Assembly (NCBI RefSeq): GCF_001949145.1
Contig: NW_019091364.1
Span: 3,927,964-3,991,963 of the forward strand
DNA: 64,000 nucleotides
Origin: Acanthaster planci
Taxonomy: Eukaryota; Echinodermata; Asteroidea; Valvatida; Acanthasteridae
Direction: 5' to 3'
Shown: positions 1-12,072 of the stretch, in pieces
Position numbering within the stretch: position 1 is the stretch's first letter
How the letters are laid out: the number at the start of each line of letters is the position of its first letter
Translations under genes and position numbers: made by a program
The notes under the pieces: generated by a model
The model's database searches: none
Told to the model about the DNA's origin: nothing
The model's input: the letters and a program-made list of their open reading frames with translations, nothing else

Positions 1-209
1 CATGGACAGTAAAGTGAAAACTATGCAAAACCGCTGATAACCACCGAAAAGTCAATATTAATCGTCGCCATAAATGGGCATATTGTGATCGCTTACTGAT
101 CGAACTTTGTCACACTGCTGCAGTGATGTCTTTAGTAAATTGACTCTTTCTGGGCTTAATCAAATTGAAGGAAGTTATAAAACCTAAAACAAAAAGGACT
201 CAAATCAGT
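1..209. other. 3' flank of SLC22 gene A
   Basis: This is the sequence downstream of the stop codon of the minus-strand transporter gene A. It probably holds the 3' UTR. I found no AATAAA signal on the minus strand here, so the polyadenylation site may lie outside the window. No other gene is visible. Confidence 0.5.
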
Positions 210-3200
210 TTAAGGATTCCTTGCGAGCTTTTGGCTGTCCTCATACTTTTCGGGCAGCGGTCGGTTCTTAGTCTCTGGCAGCAGAAGAACGCACAAACTG
301 GCTACTACCGACATCAAGGCCAGGATGGTCATTGGCAAGAAGTTCACCACGTTTTTCTGTCCCACAGAATAATCACACGCAAATATGGTTTATTGCTTCC
401 CATATGCCAAACATATCAACACAAACATGAAAATCCTTTCGGGGACTGTGTAATGAAAATGTTCGGAAAGAAGACAGTCAAATTTCACTTCAGGCTATAT
501 TATACAATGTGTAATATTCTACGCATACCCCTAGAATAAAATGTCCAGCCTCGCGCGAAATTTTCACCCCACTGTTGTTAGCTTAAATCACTGCCTCATT
601 GACGCATTTGTATATGTTTACTTGGACTGGTATTTAGAAGGTTGTTATTCTGTGAGCAGTATGGATATTCGTTCATTGCTTAGGGGTATTTGTTCCTTCT
701 TTTTAACAAAGATTGTCGTATCTAATGTGCGAATAGTAAAAAAACAGCGTTCGGAGCACGCAAAACTGTGATACCAACTTTAGCTTAATACTTCTTCTAA
801 GATAGGTGTGGCCAACATTTCATTGACTAGAGCCATTGGGTATTTGCTATCTGCCTGACAAACATCCACAGGTAGGTTCTTCGCTGCAGGCGACTGCAAA
901 AGCCAAGCGAATTTGACATCACGAAAAAAAATGCAGTTGGAATTTCGCGCAAGTTGAAATGTGTGCAACTTTTACGAACTCGTAAGGCCCCGCATTTGAA
1001 CTGCCGTCACAGATTCGTGTACGTGTTTGCTCTCGCCTTCGGGGATAAATAGTGTCATTTAAAGTTTAAAGGTAAAAGTTTTGTTGCTACTACCCAAGAA
1101 TGTTGTGTGACAAGCAATATCGTGGATTTAAATGAAATGGCAGCTTTTCAAAGGGTGTTGAGCTTACCAACAGCAGAAAAAACGGTGCGATAATGGTACC
1201 AACCCTGCCGACTGTAGCTCCACTACCCTGCCCGATGTTTCTGTATACGTAGATGAGACCAATTTGTTTCAGTGAATATTCAGATGCTCATTGCTCAGCA
1301 TTCACTCGAGTTTTTCTTCCATTTTGTCTGCATTTAATATGTTGCGTACCGAATGCCTGCTTGCCGTTACCGTGTGTATAGATATTACCTTAACACTGTT
1401 GGAAATATTTCAGCCCCCACTAGCATCGTCAGCTCATATGCGGCATTGACGTAAAACTTCCCAATCATTGCAACGACAATGATCATCACCGCCAAATCTG
1501 TGTCACCAGCTGTCAAAAGAAAAAAAAACCAACAAACAAACAAACAAAAACAAAAAAACGTGCGTACCTGGTGAATAATTGACTCTTAATGTGGACCAGA
1601 GTTATCCTAGGAGCTGTCATGGAGAATGTCAGGAACGCTCAATGTTCACCATACACCCATTCCTCAGCTGTCAAAACAGGTATATTTGCGGTGGCCTCTA
1701 CTGCTGATTTGACTTCCACATTACGATAACTCTTTGGGACATAATTGCTACAAGTGCAAAGGGATCGACATGAACACAGTACTTTGAGGCTAGCTGCAGA
1801 GTTCAAGAGCAAAATCGGGACGCTGATAAATTCAAATAGGGATGGCATGAAATTGGGTTAAATGGGATGGAACCATACTTTGGGCGCAAGTTTTTGCATA
1901 GCGACCACCATCTCTGGAATGGACTAGTTCCTTTGTGCCCTTCGTATCCATCGGAAACAGTCTATTGGTGCAAAGCGTCTGTTATAGTATTCAAAAGCTC
2001 GCCCCTTATCTGTAGGTATGGTAACAGTGTCTTCAGTTTGGAGAATTCAATTTTTGTGTGTTCACGCAAATTTGAAGAACTACCGAATTTATTCAATTTC
2101 AACTTGCAGAGGCTTATATCACACAAAGCTAAATATATTAAACTGGGAAGCTGAAAAGAACATACAATAAACCAAATACACTTTGAAAGGTACCTATTTT
2201 GGCAGGCAGGAAAGCAATCAGGATGAAACACACGGCACTTGCCAGGAAGAAAACTGCTATGGGTCTCCTGCAACCAAATCTGGCAGAGTGACAAGGTAAA
2301 AGGCTTTCAGGCTCCAACAAAAGGTATGTTATAGTCGTGTGCACGTGTGTGCGTTAAATGGTTGTAGTATAATTTCTTTTCGTGGTAAGATTTGACTGTG
2401 CTGGCACCCAATTAGATGCATTTCATTTCAAAAATCGAGTCCATGCTGACCTCTCGACTGTTTTAATACTGAAATTTCTCTTCAGTGCATTGCAGGTTTA
2501 GATTAAATGTGATTGAAAATCTAAATACATGTGGACTATAATGGTAGTGAAATTACCTTCTTGCCAAGAAATAGTCGTGAATGTAGACAGGTGCTTCCAC
2601 CACAGACAACAGGAAGAAGTTTAAGTATTTGTTTCCCGTGAAACTTGTGGCGTAGACAAGTATTTCAAAGTACATGATATCCATGGCAAACCTCGGAGGT
2701 AAATCAAAGAAAGAAAGGTCATGACGATTTCAATGGGTCGTGCAAAACATCTGGTACTGGAGAATGTATCCATATTAAGCGATCGGTTAAGCGCGATAAC
2801 ATTGTTTTGCTTCAAACATGTTTTTCGTTTACTTAGGTGTGAACCTATGTTTATTACTCACCACAGGTAGAAAATGATCAACGTGTTCTTCATAAGCAAC
2901 CTGGTTTTGAAAAGATCGAAAATGGTGTATCTTCTTGCCGACTTTCCTTCGTCCTTGCTAACCACTGTCGAGCCTTCTTTAGATGATGGACTTTCGTCTG
3001 TCATAATCCCCGTTGTTGGTTCATCCTTCTTCTCATCTTCTCGTTTTGGTATAAATCCATATGACAAATTTCCGTCAACATCCTCTACGCTTGCTGTAAT
3101 TACAGATGATCTGTTTTTAATTCCTCCGAATGCACCCTCCACTTCTTTGTCATCCTGTTGCAAAGACAAAGCTATCTGGCCATTAGATTCCTCGGGCAGC

Positions 3201-6200
3201 ATCTCTTCACGGGGGACAGTTTTCTTAGAGAGCGGGACCTCTTCTTCTTGGTGTGCCAGAAAACTTCCTTCATACGCTATGTTTCTCGACTTCGCAATCT
3301 TCTTCAGGATGGCCTCTGCATCGTGCAGTCGTCCTTTCTGTACCAACCATCGAAGTGATTCATACGTAACAAGCCTGTGAAATGCGAGACAGAGGGGAAA
3401 AGTTATCAAAACCCCCCAAACAAGTTATTGTAAATATTGTTACGCACCTTTCAATCTTACCTGTTCAGTGGCCTGGTTGAGGCGTTTTACGATGGTACAC
3501 AATGCTCGTGGCGGGTCCACTAAAAAAGTGCCAGCCGCTGATGGGAGCATGACCGTCAAAACGCCTTGACCAAGGTTAGTGAAACAGGCAACACGCAAAT
3601 CCGGAAGAATCGCAGTTGTGACGGGCTTACCGGGTTGTGGCTTTTAAATCTTTTAATTTGGTGACAGCAATAGAGGGATCCCAATACGAAGCTTTTAGCG
3701 TCAATCTGCGCACTTCCGTGTTTGAAAACGAGTCTTTGTCAGCTTCAATTCTTAAGGAGTTAAGACACAAAAAACATTATAGGTATAAATTCAGACTTTT
3801 GTGGAAGAGTCTCTCAGGATGACTCAACACGTAAAATCAAAAGAAAAAAAAATTACCGCGAACGAATGTACCTGTGATGGTTGTCAATCTGCATGTACAG
3901 TGGGCGTGGTTTCAACTCAGTGAAAAGGCGTCCACTTACGAACCGGATACTGCTTGTACTGTGTGGACTCCGAGGGCGCGCGCGACGGAGTTCAACACAG
4001 TGAGCCTCGGTTTCGATGCAGATATGCGCAGACGGAGCTAATGTGAAATCCCTCTATGAGGTAGTGCTGTGGCCTTGTAGTTAACAGCATCGGATTCGTC
4101 GTCAGCGGGGTAAAGCTGTTGGCGTGTGCCCTTGAGCAAGGCACTTTGTCATTCATTATCTCTCTCCACCAAGGATTAATCGGGTATCCGTTGAGGGCAG
4201 AGATGGTTATTGTGGTGGGCCCAGTTAACAGGGTGGACTTCCGTTTCCACTACCCCTGCTCACTGGGCCCATGAAACATTCCAAATACCATCTCAGCTCC
4301 CAGAAGAGTCAGCTCAGCGCAAAGCAGCTAAATAAATCAACCACAATAACCATCTCTGCCATCACAGGGTACCTAATTACTCCTGGGTGGACAGAGGCAG
4401 TGGTGATAAAGTGCCTTGCCCAAGGGCACACGATGTACAGCACTTTGATCCATGTTAAAGGCGCTTTATAAATATCTATATTATTATTACCAGTGAATAA
4501 GCACTTGTGTAACTACGTTGACAGCAAGATTTTGTGCCGAAAGGCGTCAGTGGTTTATGTGTTGGCTGTACAACAGAATGTACATTAGTAACGATCGTCA
4601 GTGCAAATCTAACCAGTATAGCAGGAGAAACGGAACGCCGCCAAGTGAGGTAGCAAGCTGGAAGTTTCTCCAGTTGGGAAGGAGAGCTCCAATCGGAGCG
4701 ACCATAATCACGCCGAAGGTCCAGAAATACTGGGCGACCATGTTACCCATTACACGCTTCTTCGGAGTGAACATCTCAACAATGCGATTGTAAGCGACCA
4801 TCGTGTTCCCCTGTTTGTGTCAGAGATAAAATTATAAATGAGTAATTTAAATGTAAGTAAACAAAACGCCGAATTTATTGTTCTTTCCCTGTAGACACAA
4901 ATAAATACCTTCAATTGAACATAATGCTTTATCTGCAGCTTATCAATAAAAACATCTTCTTAGATTGTTTTCACGTACATGCATTAAAAGTGATGAACAC
5001 ATAGCTAGAGAGCAAGGCAGTGGCTTTTCCAGCTTTTTGGTGCCGGGAGGCAAATTCGAAGGCGTATGCGGCTTCGGATCATTCAAAGTTATGTTGGTGG
5101 AGTAAAAAAAATAAATAAATAAAAAAATAAACAGGAAATTTTAAAACCTTATTGGCCGTCCCAACATCCTTACTCTTATTTCATGGTGTTATTTTCTTAT
5201 GGGTTGTCTTCTTATGGGTTTGGGTATCAATACCAGATAAATAAATACACCGATCACTTTCCTAGCTTGGAAATGTTCATTGTAAAATACAAACAAATTA
5301 AAAATTCTGAGTTGTGAGTGACAGAGCCCTGAGATAACCCCGTCAGCTTATTCATGTAGTGCCAACCATGCACACAAGTATTCTTACAAATGGGTCATTA
5401 GGCAGACATTGTGCGGTAAATTTTTCGACCTTAGGGAGACATCGGTCATTAGGGAGACATTTCAATGTCTCCCTAATGCCCCAGCTACCAGAAGGGGGCC
5501 ACATTTTACCGTCCAAATTTTGAGAGATGATAGATTAGGGTCTAAATTGAAAACTTACAATGTTTGCTTCAGATCAGATTAGGGATTTTTTAATTATGGG
5601 ACAGTAAATTTTGAGCATGTTCTTATGGGAATGTCTCCCAAGTGAACCATTTTCGGTAGTTATTAATATTGTGGGGCTTAGTACTAAGTGATCGTGCAGC
5701 AAAGTCGGGTCACACAGTCCTCCCGTCAATGGCGCTCTCTTCTAGTGTTCTGGACATGAGTGTTGATGAATAAGTCAGCTACCATTTTGTTGTTTTTAAA
5801 TAAGTCAGGCATCCAAGGGTTACTTATTTCTGAGTCATATACGGTATTGGTTTAGTTCCGTCACGAGGCACCGGGCCAATCACGTCAGACCTTCCGGTGC
5901 CTAATACCCCAGTTAACAGAGTTTTGGACTTGGATGGTATACTTCCATCGCAACGGACTCATGCCGGTTCGTGTCGTCCGACGTCATGCTCTGAGGGGGA
6001 GGGTACCCTCCTCAAAGCCGGAGGGGCGTGACGTCACAATATGCAAGCTTCATGTCAACCATATCGGGTTAATATAGTAAAGTAGATGTAGCGGCAAAAT
6101 GTTATTTTTTGTTTTTAGTTAATTGTTGTTTCTTCATTTGAGGTTGGGGTTTTAGGTTTAATTAATGTTTGTATGTAGCGATTGAAAGTGATTTGATCAA

Positions 6201-7889
6201 CAGGATATTTCACCAGCAATCTGTTAGGACGCCCTCTGGTGATACACAAACTTTTAAGTCAAAGGTGAAGATTCCCCATGATTCGCAAAGTAATTCGTAT
6301 GTAACATAAGTTAACAGGGTTTTAAGGTCCCAAATTTTGACACATTTGGTTCAACACAATCAGTGAGTCTGTAGATTCATTTAAGGTGAAAACATATGGG
6401 ATTTTAATTGGTTAATTCGGAAGTTTTTGTGACGGGTTTTGTGCGTTATGTGCATGGTTGGACAACTCAAGTCAAGTTGCACGTTAGGACACGAAAACAT
6501 TTATAAGCAAGGTGCATACCTGTATTTATATTCCACTAGTGCCTGCCTGCCTACCACCAACTTTATCAGCTGTACATGTAGCAATAATCATCAACTCCTG
6601 CCTCATGCCATGTCATGTGGGACTTGAAGACCATGTGGTGCGTTCATGATGGGACCAAATTAAAACTTGTGTAGCACGGGTTTCTGAGGCTACAGCAGAT
6701 GCGTATTTCTCAAAGGTCTGTGGGGAAAATTGCGCTTGCTTGTGTGTAGGAGGGTTTGATTGGGGATGTGTTTTGGACCAATTTTGACAGAGCTATAGGA
6801 GTTGTAAAATTGGCAACAATTTCCCCTGACAATTTCATTGGAAGGCGTTTGTGGCACACGTATTTTTTCGTGGACACAAAGTGACTACACACTAAGATTT
6901 AACCCTGCCTATGTACGCATATTTTTAGCGCAAGAAAACTTTGTTTTGGTTCCCGATCCTTACCGGTAAAACTAGTCCTAGAAGGAACCTGAGTGCCAGC
7001 ATGAGCTCCAAGTTCCAGGTGAAGCTGATGGCTGTGCCGAGTATAATCATCAAGACCAAGCAGATGACGGCGACAGGTCTCCTGCCAGACAAGTCTGCCG
7101 CTTGACCAGTCAAGAAGGAACCGGCGAGGGAACCAGCGAAATGGAGGGACATCAGAGTACTTGCTAAAACGTTTCTACCACACACAAGGTCAAACTGAGA
7201 AGAAAAGAATATAGCATGGACAGAACCAGTGGCGTGTGCAGAGTTTGAGTCTTGAAGTAATCCTTTTAGCAGTCGTCCGTACTTCCCTGTGGTGATGATT
7301 CCCCTGCATACCCAAGGAAATCGAGTTGTTTTTTCTACTTTCAATTCCCAACAAATTTACCGATATGTTCCCACGGGCAAGGCGCCGGCAGGATAAAACT
7401 GGTCAGTATCTGACTAGTCTGTATCTTCTAACAACTTGATGGCAATCCCTTTCACGATTGAAGGGCTGTGATTATTATTAGTGGTATTTTTTCTTTTTAG
7501 AAAAAACAATTCACTACCGACAAGCAATTGGGGCAAAGAAATCAACTTACGTCCGTCAAGGTATTGGTTTCTCCCAACTCTACTCTTGGGTACTCCCAAC
7601 CGTTTTGGCAAGAGGTAACATTATCTGTCAGTGTCCGATTGAAGACAACGTACATGTGACATCCGTCGCGAACCGGCTGGTCGTTAATTCTGTTAATCAG
7701 AGGAGCCGTCTCATTGACCGTAAATCCAGACGGGGGTTTGCAGTAGTGTTCCACTGACTGATCTATCGTGAGGGCGATAGCGGTGAGTTGTAAGGCTCCC
7801 AACGAAAAGTGAAGGCCGAAGGTGGCAAGGTTGATTAGTTGTACCCAGCTGCAGAGGCCGACGATCTTCAGGCTCGAGTCCACGTCCAT
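210..7889 (-). CDS. SLC22-type organic ion transporter, paralog A (9 coding exons)
   Basis: Predicted 613-aa MFS transporter of the SLC22 (organic cation/anion/zwitterion) family, a plasma-membrane carrier of small organic ions; the substrate cannot be read from sequence. Exons, 5' to 3' on the minus strand: 7889-7551, 7194-6964, 4810-4614, 3374-2862, 2691-2557, 2279-2194, 1509-1389, 1240-1168, 356-210. All junctions are GT-AG and phases join cleanly. Seen in the protein: start MDVDSS; TM1; an extracellular loop with YCKPP, several Cys and N-x-T sites; FDLVC; MFS motif A as GQAADLSGRRP; YNRIVEMF; an ESLRWL motif after TM6; a second loop RFGCRRP; and the SLC22 tail LPETKNRPLPE. Exon 4 encodes an unusually long acidic TM6-TM7 cytoplasmic loop, which makes the protein longer than the usual ~550 aa. 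The start matches the MDVD start of paralogs B and C. No splice acceptor sits directly at this ATG, unlike B and C. Intron 3 (3375-4613) holds an inverted SINE pair. Confidence 0.88.
4060..4217 (+). repeat. tRNA-derived SINE, plus-strand copy
   Basis: Lies in intron 3 of gene A. It begins with a tRNA box-A-like stretch (TGGCCTTGTAGTTAACAGC) and continues with the conserved SINE body CCCTTGAGCAAGGCACTTT. It forms the left arm of an inverted pair with the copy at about 4318-4465. Elements of this type are common in deuterostome invertebrate genomes; the exact family name is not assigned. Confidence 0.65.
4318..4465 (-). repeat. tRNA-derived SINE, minus-strand copy
   Basis: Reverse-oriented copy of the preceding SINE, with CCCTTGGGCAAGGCACTTT on the minus strand. 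On the plus strand it ends in an AT-rich stretch (AAATATCTATATTATTATTA). Positions 4340-4432 pair with 4133-4216 of the left copy, so an intron transcript could form a long stem here. Confidence 0.65.
4811..6963. other. intron 2 of gene A, with a repeat-like hairpin region
   Basis: A 2.15-kb intron with no supported exon. The interval about 5380-5670 contains repeated GGGAGACAT / ATGTCTCCC words and a perfect hairpin, and looks like a decayed repeat element. The rest, including a GC-richer patch near 5990-6030, shows nothing I can name. Confidence 0.5.
5447..5478. repeat. perfect 15-bp inverted repeat (hairpin)
   Basis: CATTAGGGAGACATT at 5447-5461 and its exact reverse complement at 5464-5478 are separated by 2 nt. 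Related words occur nearby (TTAGGGAGACATC at about 5431, ATGTCTCCC at about 5630), so it is probably part of a mobile repeat rather than a unique regulatory hairpin. Confidence 0.7.
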
Positions 7890-8398
7890 GTTTGCAACAG
7901 AAATATTTCAGGATCGTGTTCAAGGAATCTTTTTGTTTTTAAGTTGCATAAACCTGACATACGTCACGTATCCTACCACGTTACACACAGTTCCTATCGC
8001 GGCTGTCCAATTCCGTATCTCGATGTCAACAAATTACTACGTCACGCAGTTTCTTAGCAGTCTTTAGCTAGGAATATGTAAATATACATACTATCAGTGC
8101 TGAGTTTTTACTTTGTCGTGTTCTAAATCAGTTTCTATTAATCATCATGCCGAAAATACGAGGGTTTTGAAGCTGAAGGCTCGTCATGTTAGTACCTTGG
8201 TAAACATCAAAATTTGACATACCGCTCTGACAAAAACGGGGGGATGTTGTGTTCCCCAAGGATTGCTGGAAAGCGCTCAGGCCTGCGAGCATAGGAACGA
8301 TAACGATTACCACCACAGCAAAAATATCTGCTTGAATCAATTGCAACCAATTTTTAACAGCACTCTGGTTAAAAGCATGGTCATAGCATGTCTCCAAT
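7890..8398. other. 5' flank of gene A
   Basis: Upstream of the gene A start. The minus strand at 8128-8397 holds an 89-codon open frame whose translation has one clear hydrophobic segment (DIFAVVVIVIVPMLAGLSAF) followed by N-x-T/S sites. No splice consensus ties it to gene A and I do not recognise it. No clear TATA box for gene A was found. Confidence 0.3.
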
Positions 8399-8701
8399 GT
8401 GGAGCTTCGAGAGCGAACCTTTCAGCCTCCTGCGTCACGTCTGGCACCACAGCACCGCCTTCGTTGGCTCGGGCATCTCTTCCGCTTATCCTCTGATCAC
8501 CCCACGAGAGCCGTCACGCGCGCGTCATGTCGTTCAATCCCGTTCAAACCACAAAGCAGGCCACACACTATAGGTGGCGTACGTGACATTATCTCAGCTG
8601 ACCTTCATCCAGTGGAAGTGGACAGAGATATTGCCAAGGGCCTAGCACAAGACCGTCAGCGTTGGAGTCGAGAGGTCAAGCTAGTCTGCTCCACCCACTG
8701 A
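8399..8701 (+). mobile_element. LINE 3' end fragment (C-terminal tail of a non-LTR polyprotein)
   Basis: An open frame translates to a tail with HRLRWLGHLFRLSSDHPTRA and, about 50 residues later, DRQRWSREV. The pattern RLRWLGHxxRxxxD followed by a DRxRWR-like end is typical of the extreme C terminus of LINE reverse-transcriptase proteins. No RT or endonuclease core is adjacent, so this is a 5'-truncated relic. Confidence 0.6.
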
Positions 8702-9734
8702 GAGAACCAAGAGGATAGCATCACCCAGTCGGTCCCCTCTACGTTAGAGCTTTAATTAACATGTATTATACCTGACTGTCATGAGCATTGATGGGTGTAT
8801 ACTGTCACGTGAACAGTTGATCCATCAGCCATTTCACCAGACATTTGGAAGAAAAGAAAAGAAAAACAACAACAACAAACAACATATCCTGGTACTCTCA
8901 TTGTTCTCCCCACCGAAATTCAGCCCTACACAGTGATCCCAACTTACAAACTTCTTCTCAACGTATTTACTGTTTGAAACTGATTACTGGCTATAATGAC
9001 CCGCATTATGCCGATTGAAAGGGACAGGGGGCCGAAAGTGTCATCCGAGCAGGATCTCCCTTAAAGACAACATGTGAAGGATGTGCAGATTGCTGTTAAC
9101 ATGGGGGGATACATGCACCATTAAAAATACTGCGAACAAAAGCAAAATCTTCACCTGACGGATTAAAAATGGTACACTCTAAAAGTGTGTTTTGCTTTTG
9201 AACACAATTTTGCTATCACTTCGCAAACATGTTTGGAGGCTAAACATTTAGTGTTCAAGTCCTAAACATCAATGTCCAGTGGCTAAATACAATCCATTAA
9301 ATATCTAATATCTGTTTACAATTTTAAAGTGTTTACTGTCTAGACAGTCTTTGCAGTGTACTCTTTGCCTTTGTATTCAAATTTGCAAAGTAGAACAGTG
9401 TCGCCGGCTAAACTGCAGGGTTTGACACCAAAAGAAAGGGAAAGACGTCAAAGAACCGGAGGAGAACTAATGTGTATTTTGTACTTATCTTTGACCGAAG
9501 TTCAAGCCTCGTGGAGTGCTATGACATTTTGCCACTGGAATATATGTATTAATTCAGCGCGGCTATTCGTGGAATGACGTGTTGTGTTCGTATGTTTGCG
9601 CACGAGAATCTGTAACATGTCTGAGGTATGATTATAGAGCTTTTGCCTGTACATGTATTGGCAACAGGCCTATAGTATAAGGCACAATGTGAGCCTATTA
9701 TCTCACATGGCATGGCAAGCTGGTGCACACCAAT
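8702..9734. other. intergenic, nothing recognised
   Basis: No exon with matching splice sites, RNA gene or clear repeat was found. Short A-rich runs occur near 8850-8885. Confidence 0.4.
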
Positions 9735-9871
9735 AAGTGCACTGGAGGGTACAAAGTAACACCACGAGTTTTGAAAAAAATCACCAAAATATTTAACACC
9801 GGTGTAAATTGTTGGTGAAGTCCTTTGATAACAGCGGGGTTGTTAAATTTAATACCCCAGTTTTTGCAGTA
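9735..9871 (-). mobile_element. MITE-like element, partial copy (same family as 32723-32938)
   Basis: The right end reads TTAAATTTAATACCCCAG then TTTTTGCAGT. This is the reverse complement of the left end of the better preserved copy at 32.7 kb (CACTGCAAAAACTGGGG, then GTTAAATTTAACA). The interior shares the AAAGTAACACCA and AACACCGGTGTAAA words. The left end is degraded. Confidence 0.55.
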
Positions 9872-10439
9872 TAGGTAGGAATGCATGGCTGACCCAAACT
9901 ACCACATTCATTTGCGGATGTTTGTCTTCCATCCGGAAATATTGAAATGAAGCATTTTCTGATGGATAGATCGTTTATGGACAACATAAATAACCGTCTA
10001 AAAATGAACGACTGCGTTTCGGGTTTACTCATGTCAACATTTACCCATTCCAATGACTTCAAGACAACACTTCGTTTGGACCATTTCAGACCATTTAGAC
10101 TCAGATGTTGAGACCGAACATTGCTCCGACCATGCCCAGACGATCCCACGTGCGAACAAACTAAGAAGCAAAACTCTCAACCTTCATCCGAATATTTCTG
10201 TGACATTTCGAGAGGTGGAAACAAAACATCTATCATTTGAATAGGGAAACATGTACTTTTTCCGATGATAAAAGACGATGGCCGATTTTGACCATTATCA
10301 GAATATACTCAGGTATAAAGTCCAAAGAGTGATCAAAATCAAACGAATCATATGGTAACAATGCGGAATCGATTGAAACTGAAAACAGGGCCGATCAAAA
10401 CCCTCACCATCATTCTCGGCTATGTCCTTAACTGCTGCA

Positions 10440-11235
10440 ATATAAATATGAAAGTAACATCACTGAACAAAAGAACAAGGGCTTTTTTAGATGCCCCCAA
10501 GAATTTTGGTTTTGAGCAGTTAGATGGATTTTTATGCTCGAATAGAGAAAGCCACCCCTTGCGCAGGAAGAGGCCAGTATTCCGAGTGCACATAGGAACG
10601 ATTGCGCAAAATACGAAGTAGTAGGTCAACATCTGCTTTCTTTCGAGGATATTTCCCTTCTGTTGGCAAATATTTTTAGGAAACTTACATCAATGGATAG
10701 AGAAACATATGTCCTTCTAGATGCCACCGTGATTGCCAAATTTGGACGTTTTTCAGATTCTGTGTTCGAAGGGAAGGATTGATGCAGGAACAGGCCGTGT
10801 AAGTGGTGAACTAAGGTAAATTGCAAAGAAATACGAAGCAGTGAGAGAGCAACTCTTGTCTTCTTTACGCTTTCATTCCATTGGCTACTGCAAATATGGA
10901 GAGTAAAAACATATCAATGGACAGGACATCTACATCATCAGATGGCCAAATTTGGGCAATTTTCTGATTTTTATGCTAGAACAGCTATCTGCGCAGGAAG
11001 AGGTCCTGTAAGGTGCGGACAAAGGGAGAATCGCACAAAATACGAAGCATTAGGGCGATAGCAAGTCTCACCTTCTCTAACAGACATTTCCCTTGCATGC
11101 TAAATCGGTATCGGTATGCAACTTAATTTCCTTGATAAAGAAAAATGTGCCCTTTACAATATCACCACAGGGGCAAGATTTGGATAATTTTCAGAATTGT
11201 TATATTTGAACATATTGAGCAATATCTGTATATAA
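10440..11235. repeat. degenerate tandem array, period about 210-220 bp
   Basis: Three recognisable units share the block GCGCAGGAAGAGG...GCACAAAATACGAAG...CTTCT (anchors at about 10561, 10782 and 10991). Each is preceded by an ACATxxATGGAxAGxxxACAT block and a GCCAAATTTGG(A/G)C block. A fourth, more decayed unit covers about 11100-11235. No coding frame is shared between units. Confidence 0.65.
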
Positions 11236-12072
11236 TGAGACAATTTTTTTTTTCCTTTTACACTTTTCCTTTCCCAGACTTTGGTATACTTATTTTGGTG
11301 TGTGTCTATGGAGTAGAGTGTTTCAGTCACTTTCTCCCCAGCTGATTTATTTAGATTCAGGTGCGGAAAGCCAATAGTTGACGAATTTCCTTCCCTTCAT
11401 TCAGTGCATCTAAGGATTAGTGAGGCCATGGTGAATCTAGACTTTTGTAAGTTTTGGACTCCAGTGGGCTGAATAATGTAGAATAGAATGCACTGCAGGG
11501 TATGTTTTGTCTCTAAGCTGGAATATATTAGCTTGGGGTAGTCCAAGAGGCAGACAAGACTCGGCAAAATGCATTCGATACGACAATCCCTTTAGCTCGA
11601 TTTGGTATGCTGTCGGTATTCTGATTGGCAGTAAGTAGCACGACACTGCTCCATTATGACAAAACATCTGTCTCCTTATTTTTGTTTCATTCTAGCAGGA
11701 TCGCGTCTTCAACAGGCCAATCTGAAGCCATCACTCTTTGGGTTTCTAGGGAACACAACAGCAGTCCTTCGTGACATATCTTGTCAGAGACACTTAATTA
11801 TGTGTCCGTCCGGCTGTGTCAAACAGAATTATGCTACATCTATATGAAATATTGTCTGTAATTCTATTACTTTTTCTGGAAACGTATTACATCCCATGCT
11901 ATTGTGCAGCCTGCCCACTCCGAGAAAAACAGCAGGCTACGACCACTGAACTCTACCTAGACATGTACAGGCCAAGTGCTGAATACTAAAAACTCGATCT
12001 TATTCGGTCTTGGTATTCTGAGCAGTTACATATTTTCATATTTAGCCGATTTCTGTCCACTTTTAAGCCACC
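11236..12072. other. intergenic, upstream of the plus-strand Kazal-like leader
   Basis: No gene recognised. The last bases before 12073 form a strong Kozak context (GCCACCATG). I saw no convincing TATA box at the expected distance. Confidence 0.4.

Noticed and set aside
2874-3380. 168-codon plus-strand open frame
   Set aside because: Antisense shadow of exon 4 of SLC22 gene A, which has splice sites and the ESLRWL motif on the minus strand.
9793-10149. 118-codon minus-strand open frame
   Set aside because: It runs into a MITE copy and has no motif or splice support.
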